Origin: Vitrella brassicaformis
Taxonomy: Eukaryota; Sar; Vitrellaceae
NCBI GenBank assembly: GCA_001179505.1
Contig: CDMY01000158.1
Span: forward strand, 118,418-181,271
Direction: 5' to 3'
DNA length: 62,854 nt
How positions within the stretch are numbered: the stretch's first letter is position 1; each line of letters starts with the position of its first letter. The notes beneath the pieces were generated by a model. That model saw only the letters and a program-made list of their open reading frames with translations. It was not told where the DNA came from and did no database searches. Made by a program: the position numbers and the translations under genes. Below, one piece after another: positions 1 through 11,443 of the stretch.

Positions 1-4
1 ACTC

Positions 5-514
5 ATGGAGCAGAACGACCAGCTGGACCGCAAGGTCCAGGAGCTGACGGCCGACTTCACTGCGGCAGGTGTCCGCAAGGACACTGCGGCTGAGCAGCGG
101 GCGGTGCAGCAGCGCCTCATCGAGAAGCGTCGCAGGCTGGAGGAGGCCATGGCTGCGTCGTTCGAGCGTCTGGGTGAGCTGGAGCGGCTTGAGGGCGAGA
201 GGCAGCGACAGGCGAGGCAGCAGGAGTACGACGCAGTGACAAAATGCATCATTTGTATGGATAGAGACAAGTGCATCGCCGTCTTGCCCTGCGGTGAGAT
301 GGGAGGGAAAAGGGACGGAATGACACACAGCTTCTTTCTTTGTGTGACTACTTCTTTCATTGGTTCGCTCAGGTCACGTGTGCCTGTCGAGGTCTTCCGG
401 GACACATTGGTGGCCCACTACGCCGCCGTGACGCCAGACAACGACGAGGAGGAGGACGACGTCCACCGCGGACGCTGCCCCAAGTGCAGACGCGCCATCA
501 GCAGCTTCACATAG
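5..514 (+). CDS. RING-type zinc finger protein, 3' part
   Basis: The reading frame is open at the window edge, so the true start probably lies upstream. The first ~75 residues are rich in Glu, Arg and Gln and look like a coiled coil. A RING half-site follows: CIICMDRDKC, then LPCG. A GT-AG intron probably runs 294-372 and would restore the usual PCGH of this RING class (the type that ends IAP and MIB-like E3 ligases). The last ligands are CPKCR near the C terminus. The join does not keep frame: splicing 294-372 puts the CPKCR part one base out of phase and meets a stop soon after. Either the sequence has an indel, the splice choice is wrong, or the gene is damaged. E3 ligase activity is inferred from the family only. 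Confidence 0.5.
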   Translation: MEQNDQLDRKVQELTADFTAAGVRKDTAAEQRAVQQRLIEKRRRLEEAMAASFERLGELERLEGERQRQARQQEYDAVTKCIICMDRDKCIAVLPCGEMGGKRDGMTHSFFLCVTTSFIGSLRSRVPVEVFRDTLVAHYAAVTPDNDEEEDDVHRGRCPKCRRAISSFT

Positions 515-1012
515 CGGCTGTACGTCGGCTGAAGCACCGACCGACCGCATAGCAAGCATCACCACCAGACATGTATGCAATGGACCCCTGGATGCGCATG
601 TGTGTGTATGCATGTAAGCGAGTGTTGACCTTGGTCGATGCTCCGTACGTGTGGCGTGATCACAGTTTACTTTTCAACCAAATGACATCATCCAGTGGAA
701 GACGAGACAAGAAGTCACTCAGTTTATCGTACACGCAGGCAGGCACACACAAGGGCAAGTGCAAGGGAAGAGGCAGGGAGACATCTGATCTATACAACGA
801 GAGGCTCACTCATCTCACCGAGTCAGTCAGTCGAGCAGGCAGGCAGGCAGGCAGACACGCCACACGGACAAAAACGACAGCTTTCCAGATACTCACTCAC
901 ACGTACACGCCACATCGATCGACCACGGACCGACACCCCGATTAAAACCATACATACACGGCCAGCCCCGCAACAAACAAATAAACAAATCAGCCATCAA
1001 ATAAATCAGTCA
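515..1012. other. intergenic, between convergent genes
   Basis: I see no convincing gene here. It holds the 3' flank of the RING gene and of the minus-strand membrane protein gene that ends at 1013. There is a short CAGG/GCAG repeat near 835-855 and A-rich stretches around 970-1010 that could include polyadenylation signals on either strand. Confidence 0.5.
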
Positions 1013-4000
1013 TCATATCCTGGGCGGCCGATAGGATCCCCTCTGCCCTCCCTGTGAGCTGCGCATCGACCCCCACATATCGCCCGGCAGCTCATTCAGG
1101 AAGGGCTCCTGCTCGAACGACGCGATCATGGCCTGCGGCTGCGGCGCCCGATGGAACTCCTCGCCGTGCTCGCTGCCATGCACAGAGTCGCTCGGCGGGG
1201 CGGTGGGGAACGTGTTGTCGAAATTGGCGTATTCCGACTGGGGGATGACCACCAGCGGTCGTCGTGGGATGCAGAGTGAGAAGGGGAAGGTCCTCGCCCA
1301 GAAGTAGTAGTTGGGCAGTGCGTCCAGACCCGTCGAGCCGTACACATAGGTCTTGTACAGAGCTCCGAGGGCACAGTAAGACACAAAGAGGACGACCAAG
1401 AGAATGAACGTCGTGACGAGCACGTGAAAGCCAGGGGCGGTGGGGCGGAGGAAGGGCGGGGCCCCGTGGTGGCCGATGGTCGCTACTTGGTATACCCGCG
1501 GAGGCACCGACCCTCGATCGAAGCTGCGCACAGCAGACAGGCATGCATGCAGCACATGGCTATGAGAGTGCATCCAGTGCACTTGCTGCTGTCCGCGTAC
1601 TTCTCATCAGTGACGTACACATTGACGTCATATGCTTCCTTGAGCAGCAGGTCAGCGGGGAAGAACCCCACCACCTTCTCTGGACCCTTGTTGCCCCTGC
1701 CCTTGACCGTCCTGCCCCCCTTAGGCAGGTCGCTCTCCCTCGCATTCATCCACTGAGCCGACGCCACCTTTCGCCGCAGCGCCTCCTCCACACCACACAC
1801 GCTGTACAGATGGATGCCGCTCTTGGACGCACTCTGGGGCGCAAAGATGAGGTGGTGACGCAGAGACTTGGACGTCATGGATGCGGGCTTGATGGCGATA
1901 GGCACCACACGCGTGCCTCTGGCAGGGTCCATGAATGAGTAGGGGAAGATCTCCAGCGAGAGGACGTCTGGCAGCTGAATGATGGATGTGGGTGGGGGTG
2001 ACGGGGCCGACGAGTCGTCGAGGGAGAAGGCGATCTGGTAGAGGGCGGGGTGGTGGAAATAGGACCGCCGATGGCTGGAGGGCAGGAAACCCCGGCGGGT
2101 CTCCTGCGGCATGTCTATGTTCACCACCTCGGCGTACAGACGCTGCATACACAGACACACTCGCAAAGCACGCATCACCACCGCCTTCCCTCTTACCGCG
2201 ATCTGTGGCTCATCCTGTAGCCCTCTCGTCTCGTTGCCCCTCTCCGACAGCGACCTCACATAATCCTCATCGTGGGGGTAGGGAATGGGCAGCTTCACGT
2301 CCCTATTGGGCTGGCCGTTCATCCACAGGGGTGGCGACGGGCTGTACCAGTTCAGCCCGCCACGTGTGGACGCGAGGGCCAGGCCGACCGAGCCGTAGCA
2401 CTGTGTGACGGTGATGTGTCCGATGCCCTGTGAGGACGGCGGGGGCGGGTGTGAGGGGAGGGGCACACGCAGCTGGTATGTGGTCGACTGCACGTCGAGG
2501 TAGGCGATGTCGTGAGGGTCCTCGTTGGGCGGCAGCTGACCCTCCTTGACAGTGTCCACCTCTAGCCGCTGGGCACGGGTGCCTGACACAGAAGGAGGTC
2601 ATACGTGTTGCCGTGTGCAGCAGATGTGATCTAATTGCGCATGTCGATGACGGACCAGCGTTGGCGGTGATGGTGTAGTTGAGCTGATGTGGTGTGTCCA
2701 CTTGCAGGTACAGCCAGAAGGGCCCCTTGGCCCCACCGCCCTTGGCCTGCACCAGTCTCTCCACCGGTACGCTCATCAGCAGATCCCGCGGGCTCTCAGC
2801 AGCCGCCTCGCCCCTCACCAGATCAACACGATCAGACGACACCCCACCGCCCACAGTCACCTTGTCAAGCCCCCCGTTTGTCGCCGTCAATTGAATCTGC
2901 ACAGCTGGCCCGGTTCCCCTGCTCTTTGCTGGCCGGTTTGCTGCGCGTTGGATCAGTGAGGGTGGTATCCAGAAGCGCAGGAGTCGTGACGATGCGGGTG
3001 AGAGGAAGTCGGAGAAGGTCTGGCCGTCGACGAGTGTGAAGGGGTTGGCGAGCGCCGCTGTGATGGCGTAGACGTTGCTGATCCACTTGCCCACAATCAC
3101 CACATAGAAGACACCTCCTTTCGGGGCGGCGGAGGGCGGGATGTCAATCATGATGGGCGAACTCATTCCACCCCATGCCTTGTAATGACATCGTGGGTCA
3201 TTTGGCTTGATAGGGGAGATCGTTGGGGCGGTGACGCCCTTGGACGGGTCGCCGCGCCATATGGGGTGCTCCGTCCGCCACATGCACAGCTCCACGCTAC
3301 CCGCCTGAACCAGACAAACAAGACACATGACACTTGAGTGGCGACAGGACCTCTCATCTGCCATCCGTGTCGGCCGTGGCTGACCTCGACGTGTGTGCGT
3401 AGGGCCACTCCTCGTTCTGGCATGGACTGCACCACAAGCTCGTATACACGCTGGTCGTTCTCTGAAGGAGACACGCACACACAGCAAGATAGATGTCTCA
3501 ATGTGTCCGTCTGTGTGTGTGTTTGGCATACATACCTGTGACGGCCCCCTGGAGCGGCAGTCCGTCCCACAGCTGTGATGTAGAGTGGCCCCAGTTGACC
3601 GTCACCAGATAGGACGAGGACCCCCCAGCCGGCACACCGGTGCTGTCGGAGCTCGACTCGTCACACGTGATGCCGATGTACAGCCAACCTGATATGACAG
3701 ACGTGATTGATTGACACACAGGCGATAGATACGGTACACATGCTCCACTTAGGCACGGCACGTACCGAATGAGAACGAGGGGCTGGTTGACGAGATGACG
3801 ATTTGGTCGCCTCCCTCCAGCTCGCCCATCCACGAGTGGTGGTGGGGGTCACGGTCGGGGTAGGGGGAACTCGCTGAAACATGACAGAAAGACAGACACA
3901 CACAGATGTGGGATGGATGGACATCATGGCTTCATGTGCTCGCAATATGATGACTGACCGTTTGAGACGAAGACGTCAGGGTCGCCGCTGATGGGTACGA

Positions 4001-6883
4001 CACTGACCTGGAGCTGCACTGTCTCGTGTCTGTTGACGGGCTCCGGCACATACACCTTGTACCGATCGTAGTGGTGCGCACGGGTCTGGCCACTCACAGT
4101 CGCACCTTGCACACAACCCACATCCATCCGACAAGACCAAAACTGGTCCATTGGCACACCCATCCCCTTCTGCCTCTCCCCCTACCGTTTTGAAGTTCCA
4201 CCACGGTGTCCTCAGCCCTCGCCGTGATGGAGAACTTGTTCATCGTCTCCTGGCGGCCGGGGGAGGCAGGCACCACCATCACATACAGGGTGGGATTGTC
4301 GTCAGCTGGTGTGCTCCTCAGCGCGTCCTGGTAGACAGGGTGCGTGGCGTTGAGCACCAGCATGCCGCCCGTGACGACCGGTGTGGTGAGGGAGCTGTCG
4401 GCGGGGAAGTCGCTGCGGGATGACACTCGGTAGACCACGGCGCCCTCTGTGGACGTGACGGCGAAGAGGATGTTGGGCCTGGCGCCGGCACTTGTTGCTG
4501 TGTGGTTGTCTGGTGCTGCTGGTATGCGGTAGAGGAATATTTGTTTGCTGTCGGGGTGGTTGGCGACGGACTGGATGGCGTTGCGGCCCTCCACCAGGTT
4601 CATCCACGCAGCGGACGTCGTCACCGTCACCTGGAAACGGGCATCCTGCAGCCATACACACACACAGGCGGAGAGAAAGGTCGGATGCACAACCCGTGTG
4701 TGTGCGTGTCTGTCTTTTTGTGGGCATCGATGCGGTGGCTCACCCACCTCTGTTGAGTTTTGTGCGGCGAATGCGAAGAGTGTGATGTAGATGAAGCATG
4801 GCGGGGTGATGAGGTGCATCATGTCTGACGCCGCCGCATGCTCATCCACTGTGGTGGCCTGCAGCGACACACGCGACGCTGCATTGGGCGTCTTCCACCT
4901 GTAACCAACAGCAACAAGACAAAACAAACCCCAAATGCGACAGACAGCCGAGCGCTCTCCCCCCCTGTCCCGCCCACTCACGCATATTGTCTGGGGTCGC
5001 TGGAGTGGTACTCCGTGTCAGCGGCCATGACGACCACCCCGTTGTACGACTCAGCGGCCATCATGACGTCGACCCCCCGGTGTGCCACATAGAACTGGAA
5101 GTCCAGCCACTGTGATGTGTCCTGGGCGTTGGTGCCCACGGGGATGAGGCCCGTGTAGGGGTGTGCGTCCAGCAGCGTGATGACGTTGGTGGCGCTAGTG
5201 GCGGTGAGGGTGAAGTAGGTCTGGCTGCGGTCGTTCCGCCGCGAGGTCAGGCCAACAAACAGCTGCCGGTCGCCCGTGTCAGGAATCTCGTTGCCTGGTG
5301 GACGCATACACACACGTGGTTGGTTATTCATTCTCTCTCTCTCTGGGTGGTCTGTCTCCACTTGCCATTGATGAGTAGGACATTGCTGTCGTGTCCCATG
5401 GCCTTGAGGCTGTCGAACTGGCAGTCGGCTGTGGTGGGCCCCGGTTTGTCGAAGGATGCCACCAGGCGCACATCGTCCAGACGGGACGTGACCGCTGTCA
5501 CCGTCAGGCCGGTGCGGTTGTTCACCAACAATCTGAAGTACTTGTATTCGCTGTCCTTGGCTGTGATGCGGCCGGCGGTGGGCACGCCCTGGGGCAGCCA
5601 CAGAGAGGTGTCGCTGTCACGCCGGGCCAGCACCACCGACACAACGCCCTCCACCAAACTCGGAGAGGAACCATCACCTGCACACGTCACACACAGACAG
5701 ACAGGGCGATGAAAGGGGCATGGCATGTGCGTGCGGACTGGCTGTGTGCTCACTTTTCATGTTCATGTCGACTTTGATGCATATGGGTCTGACGGTCTTG
5801 TCGTCGATGTCGACAGAGGGGATCTTGTGCACCGTGGCGTGATCCAGCTCGAGGAACTCCGCACCCTTGACGCTAGACTCAACCAGCACGCTGCCCTGGC
5901 AGTCCTGTGCGCCGATGAGGCTGACGGAAGGGTCGCCTTCGATGGGCGTCACGATCACCTGATAGCTGTTCATGTCGTCCTTAGGCAAATCATACCTTCA
6001 TGAATCATGCAACACACACACAGCCACAACCAGTGAACCACTTACACGTCCACCACACGACACGTGTACCTGAATGTGGTGGAAGCGATCTTGGTGGCAG
6101 GGTCCTCGTCCAGCCGTGTCAGGTTGCGCAGGGAGGGGTAGTTGGGCCCATACAGATAAAAGGCGTCTGACGCGTCGCTCTTGGGGCCCACACCAGACAC
6201 TTGCGCGGTGATCAGAAAGTCACAGCCTGCAATGCATGTGGGACACACACACGAGCAGACAGACATGCAACAGCAGTGAGTGCACCGACCAATCCCCACC
6301 TGCCGACTGGCCTACCTTGTTCAGAGAAGGTGCGGACGCAGAGAAACAGCTGGTCCCCCTCCGGTTTGAGCTGCTCACGATACAGCTGGAAGCCACCCGC
6401 TGGACCGGAGGCCTGCAGGACAGGAAGGAGAAACACACACATAGTTCGTGTGCTAATCTGCTGCATCCCCAGGTCTGGTCTGCATGGCATGGATGCATCA
6501 ACCAAACAGCACACGCCCGACGCACCTCCAGTGCCTCTTGCTTCTGAAATCCGACTGTGAGGGCCGGGTCGCCACCCAGAGCTACAACCGACGCAGACAC
6601 GGCCACTGAACACACACAACACAACACAGAACAACCAACCAGCTAGATGGCCGGCCGATGGGTCGCCGCCTGCCCATATAATCCCCCTCACGTAAGTACC
6701 CTTGTAAGGCACATGGTCGGGGAATGCCTCCTTGAGGTCCAGGGTGAAGCATTGGGTTGCATACTGCGGCAGGTTCTCATAGTATTTGGGCACGCCAGCA
6801 AAGATGGACACATCCTCACCCCGATACACACAGAGGGCGAGAGGCAAGATCAGCAGCAACAGCGATAGGACGCCAGCCATCAT
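1013..6883 (-). CDS. type I membrane protein, signal peptide, large luminal region, sorting-receptor-like tail
   Basis: The start at 6883 gives MMAGVLSLLLLILPLALC, a clear signal peptide. More than ten exons run leftward. The luminal part has repeated beta-rich segments with a motif of the form I.GDPDVFVS (near 3960), EGDPSVSL (near 5930) and GGDPALTV (near 6570), resembling pre-peptidase C-terminal (PPC)-like beta-sandwich repeats; I infer this from the motif only. A single transmembrane helix, HVLVTTFILLVVLFVSYCAL, lies at about 1365-1426. The ~110-residue tail begins with GLDALPNYYFW, like the juxtamembrane motif of mannose-6-phosphate receptor and Atg27-type proteins. The tail ends RPPRI. 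An endosome/Golgi cargo or adhesion receptor is plausible; the ligand is unknown. Exon edges are approximate and the gene could be two, but signal peptide and anchor each occur once. Confidence 0.7.
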
Positions 6884-7804
6884 GGAAAAAGATGAATGCA
6901 TCGCCTCCGGTCCGCAGAAGGCCGCGGTGTAGCACTCGCGTCTCGACACTCAAGGATGTGGACGGCACGGGCTGCTCGGGTGCACAAGCCTTCGTCAGAC
7001 GATGAGCTGGAGACAGTGTTGGCAGTCAATACATGCTTAGTGTCCCATCAGGCCATAATGGCAGAGCTCTATCACGGCCAAACGGGGAGGGGCGCGACGG
7101 GGAGATCTGCACTCAAAAGCTCGCAGCGGTTTAGGGCGTGTTGCGTGTCCGGGTTGCATGTTAGGGTGCCTGTTTCATGTTGGACAGACCGACAGGGGAC
7201 TTGGCCGTCAGGCCACCTAGGGTGCTCCCTGAAACCGCTGCTTTAGGGCGGGGCCCGCCTTTCACCACCGCCAGAATGAATGACTGGCACTTCTAGTGAT
7301 ACAATTCATTGTACAGGAGCCATGTGAATGACTCATGCATGCAATAACATGCATATGCGTCGTTGACAACGTCCTGCATAGAGAAAGCTCTCCTACAGTA
7401 CGGCAGAGACGTGCAGACAACTAACACGCGACCATGTCAGTCACATTATCGTCACACAATCATCGACACTGAACGAAGCCGGCTGGAGAAAAAAGGCAGG
7501 AGCTCTGCAGATGCGGCTCCAGGAGAACATGCACAGCACGGCTGCTATACGTATAACACGTACCATCCATGCAGTCGCCATGGGCGACAAACCAGCGACA
7601 TACACACATGCTGGCCGGAAAACTCACGTACGTATGTGCCGTCACCCGTTCCTCCTGCCCACTGCGGCAGCCAAATCAGTCAGCAATCACTCATCCAGGC
7701 ACGCAATTCTCAACTCAGCCACCGACCAAAAACAAAACAAAAAGATGACCGACAACGAGAGTCCCGCCGAGCACAAAGGTGTATCCTTGGTTGCTTCGTT
7801 GATT
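6884..7804. other. intergenic, upstream of the membrane protein gene
   Basis: No gene is supported. The left part is the promoter side of the minus-strand gene starting at 6883; the right part is the 3' flank of the phosphoribosyltransferase gene. A near-perfect ~15 bp inverted repeat (7123-7136 with 7228-7242) could fold into a stem with a ~90 nt loop. Confidence 0.5.
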
Positions 7805-8818
7805 CTATGAGTTCCTGCTGTGGCACTCCCTCTTGACGGTTGGGATGAGGCTGTTGACGGACTGCTGCAGGTTGTCCTGGTCGCTTAGGATGACCCGCTT
7901 GTTCTTGTCGTCCAGAGAACCCACTATCGCCAAAGACACCACACGCGACATGTCGAACTCGGGGATGTCCTTGTGGATCGTCTGACGGCCGCCCTGGAAG
8001 TTCTTCTCGACCAAAAAACCCATACCAATCACCTCAGCCCCTGAACCACACCATCACACACATTCCACGTGTCTGTCATGTGTGCCATCGATCCCTCCCT
8101 CCCCCGCTCCCTCTCTGTCTGACCGGCTTGTTTGCACATGCTGTGGAGTGCCTCGGCTGTGGTGCCGCTAGCAAGGAAGTCATCGACGATGAGGATCTTG
8201 TCGTTGGACTGGATGAACTCTGCCGCCGCATACAGCACAATGTCCTTGTTCTTGGTGTAGCTGCGGGACCTCGCCTCCAGCACGCTGTGGCCACTCAGGG
8301 TGATCGGCTTCTGCAACAGACAAACACACACACACACACACGCATATGAACGAATGAATGGCAGTGTTGTGGCTCCTCGACCTGTGAGGGTCGCGACTGA
8401 CTGACATGATCCTTACGCTTTCTCTTGCGAAGACGTACGGCACGCCCAGGTGGAACGCAGTCGCTTGAGCTGATCGGCCCACAAACCCACAAAACAACAA
8501 AGACAACACATCAACGAAACGAATGCCCACGGTGCATCTCCACCGCGCGATGTGCCCACCTGGCGCCACGCCACTCGTCTGTGCTGTCAGCACCTTCGTA
8601 GGACCGTACTGCGTGAAGTGATCAGCCAACGCCTGACAGCACAGCAGGAGTATGTCATTCATTCTCTGGGTGGCCTTGTGACCGATTCATTGCCTCACCT
8701 TTCCACACGAGTCCATGAGCAGGGGGTCAACTTGATGGTTTATGAACGAGTTGACCTTCAGGATGTTGGAGGACAGCACCACACCATCCTGCAGAATGCG
8801 CTTCTGAAGCTCCTCCAT
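7805..8818 (-). CDS. xpt: xanthine phosphoribosyltransferase, bacterial Xpt type
   Basis: Xpt joins xanthine to PRPP to make XMP in purine salvage. Five exons are visible: about 8700-8818, 8564-8640, 8414-8465, 8125-8310 and 7805-8042. The first reads [20 protein letters not shown] then FINHQVDP, the N-terminal signature of bacterial Xpt. Later come [17 protein letters not shown] and the PRPP-binding loop [13 protein letters not shown], followed by [18 protein letters not shown]. This order and spacing match Bacillus-type Xpt, not eukaryotic HGPRT or APRT. The C terminus runs some 20-25 residues past the usual end ([10 protein letters not shown]). No targeting peptide is visible, so I expect a cytosolic enzyme. 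Introns show the gene is resident in the nuclear genome and not bacterial contamination. Confidence 0.88.
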
Positions 8819-9063
8819 TTCTGTATATATCTCCTGGCGAAGAAACTGTCGAACAATCAATGTGGATCAATGATCTCTCCTCGGCCTGCTCGTCATCCTT
8901 GGCGACAGCGTCTCTGTGCCCCCGTATAATGCGTTACACGGACTGGCCCTAGCCCGTTGTGCGCAGGGTTCCAGAAAAAACTTCGAAAGAGAACAGTTCT
9001 CCACCTCGACCGTTACCTTACAGTCGAAGATCCAGGCCGGGTAGACTGCCGGGAGCCGTCACG
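8819..9063. promoter_or_regulatory. short bidirectional promoter region
   Basis: These 245 bp separate the starts of two divergent genes, xpt (-) and the DEK-C gene (+), so both promoters must lie here or inside the genes. I see no clear TATA box or known motif. Confidence 0.4.
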
Positions 9064-10164
9064 ATGGTGGAGAACCTCAGCAACCAGCAGCTGTTTGACC
9101 TCGTCAAGTGAGCACACCAGCAGCGGACGGGATCTGAACACACCGACATCCTCTGCTCCTTTGGTGGTATCATACTGTGTGTTTAGGAAAGTGATGGACA
9201 ATAACGAGAATGAGAACCTGACGCCCAAGCTGGTGCGGCGCTACATGGAGCAGGAGATGAGTCTGCCCGAGCACGCCATGGACGTGAGGAAAGACGAGAT
9301 CCGCCAGCTCATCGACAAGTTCGTCGGGCCAGCCGACGCTGACGCAGACATGGAGGGCGGCGGGTCGCCCCACGACTCGGGCGAGGCGGCGAGGGCGAGC
9401 GGCCCGGTGGCGAACGGCGTCACGAAGGAGAGCGGTGAGGATGAGGACGATAAGGACAAAGAAGAGGATGCCGACGAGGATGAGGACTATGACGAGGATG
9501 AGGATGACGGTGGCAGCAAGAAGCGGCGCAAGACCAGCAGGGCCAAGCCTGCCGCATCCAAGAAGCGCAAGACCTCGGCACCCAGGGGAGGACGGACCAG
9601 CGTCAAAGCGCAGCAGAGTAAGCGCAGGCAAGGAAGGAGGGAGGGAGGGAGGGAAGGACGGTGCTGCTCATCAATTGAACTCTATCGGTGCGCGTGTGCT
9701 TGTGCCAGTGAGGTTGATGACGAAGGCGTATTTCGACCAGAACGCGGCGCCTCTCAAGATGAAGATCGGGCCGCACGAGGAGTCGCTGAGCATCAAGACC
9801 TTCAAGTCGGGATCCAGAGGCTGGTACGCCAACAACGCAACACAACACACCACGACACACCACAACGCACCGTACACATGTGCTGCTGCGGGTGTGGGTG
9901 TGGGTGTGTTGTGTGTAGGTATATCAACAAGAAGCTGCCCATCGACATCGGGGGCCACCAGGGCGTCACCTGCCAAGCCAACTGCATCATCACCGGTGCG
10001 CACACTCACACACGGGCAGCAACTCACACCCATCTCGCGGACCCATACGTTTTCCCTCGTGTGTGTGTCTCTCGTGTGTCGTGTGTCCAGTGGTGGGGTC
10101 TCAGCAGTGGAAGGAGGGGGGCAAGGTGGACGACGACGATGACGACGACGAGGAGGAGGACTAA
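9064..10164 (+). CDS. DEK C-terminal domain nuclear protein with acidic tail
   Basis: The start at 9064 gives MVENLSNQQLFDLV; an intron from about 9107 to 9185 joins it to KKVMDNNENENLTPKLVRR. The N-terminal ~65 residues resemble a DEK-C domain, a small DNA-binding helical fold seen in DEK and plant KELP-type proteins. An acidic Asp/Glu stretch and a basic, nuclear-localisation-like stretch (KKRRKTSRAK, SKKRKT) follow. The C-terminal module, split by short TG-rich introns, contains KMKIGPHEESLSIKTFKSGS and YINKKLPIDIGGHQGV; it occupies the place of the PC4/p15 domain in KELP-like coactivators, but I do not see a firm PC4 match. The protein ends in a run of Asp and Glu. A chromatin or transcription role is likely from composition. 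Confidence 0.65.
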
Positions 10165-11082
10165 GCTGACGGGCAGGGGCGATGTTGCCCCGGGTGGGTT
10201 TAATTCGACTGGGTGGGTGGGTGGGCGGGCGTGGGGTAGATGAGTCGACGACATAGTGATTCATTCGACGGGAGGTGTTCTTGACTGTCAATGCAATGCC
10301 CCTGGCAAGCCAAGCCCCCCATACAGATCAGATAGAGTGGCCTATCCATTCCATCCCTGCAGCACTGGCTTTCCATCCTTCCCACCCCCTCCCCCTCTCT
10401 CCTGGCCTGCCCGTTTCTTGGCTCTTCTCTGTCTTCTGATGGCTGCCTGATGTAGAGTGAGTGATGCGCTATGCGACCGCCGGGTGTGTGAAGTGACCTG
10501 TAGCTATCCAGCCAGCCAGCCAGCCAGCCAGCCCTCCGGCACATGTGCGGTGGCGTGAGGGGCAAGCGAGCCTGTGCGATGGTCTGTGGATTTTTGCCCC
10601 TATGGCGAGATGATGGGACTGATTGGATGGATGGATGGATGAATATCGGTGTGCAGCGCTTCCTTACTGACACGACACAAACGACCGCTTTTGCTCGCTC
10701 GGCTGGTGGGGACTGACTGACTGAGTGAGGTGACGCTGATCACATCAGGGCTGCCAACTGGACAGTCTGGATGTGGTAGGTAGTGCAACTGGGCGATCTC
10801 TTGCAGCAGAGTGGAAAAGGATTGACAGGGTGCTGTCTTGCAGACCTCGTTCACTTCGTTGGCCATGTCAATCGGTGCACCAACTTATTATTGCCGTGAA
10901 TGCACTGTGGTCTCATGAACAAGGCAGGCACACATCTTTGTCTGTCCGACAATCGGCAGCTTGCTACAAGTCATCCAGAGCGTCTTGCACACGATTCAGC
11001 AGCGGCGCCGCACAGCCACCCCTGACAAGGAACACACCCAAACACACATGCAACATGGCCCACGACACCTGACGCGAGACAC

Positions 11083-11083
<1 letters not shown>
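10165..11083. other. intergenic, low complexity
   Basis: This holds the 3' flank of the DEK-C gene, a GTGGGTGG run near 10205-10235, a CCAG tandem repeat near 10508-10533 and a GGAT repeat near 10624-10640. The 3' end of the minus-strand gene interrupted by the gap probably lies at its right end, but I cannot place a stop codon. Confidence 0.4.
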
Positions 11084-11120
<37 letters not shown>

Positions 11121-11443
11121 NNNNNNNNNNNNNNNNNNNNNNNNNNNNNNNNNNNNNNNNNNNNNNNNNNNNNNNNNNNNNNNNNNNNNNNNNNNNNNNN
11201 NNNNNNNNNNNNNNNNNNNNNNNNNNNNNNNNNNNNNNNNNNNNNNNNNNNNNNNNNNNNNNNNNNNNNNNNNNNNNNNNNNNNNNNNNNNNNNNNNNNN
11301 NNNNNNNNNNNNNNNNNNNNNNNNNNNNNNNNNNNNNNNNNNNNNNNNNNNNNNNNNNNNNNNNNNNNNNNNNNNNNNNNNNNNNNNNNNNNNNNNNNNN
11401 NNNNNNNNNNNNNNNNNNNNCCCCCCCCCCCCCCCCCCCCCCC
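11084..11443. other. assembly gap (N at 11121-11420) inside a poly-C tract
   Basis: The 300 N bases are bordered on the left by at least 36 C and on the right by 23 C. The gap therefore sits in or between C homopolymers, a common cause of read failure. A run of exactly 300 N is probably a placeholder length. Poly-Gly or poly-Pro reading frames across it are meaningless. Confidence 0.9.

Noticed and set aside
7130-7250. TTTAGGG units as telomeric sequence
   Set aside because: Only two isolated units occur (7130 and 7242); there is no tandem array.
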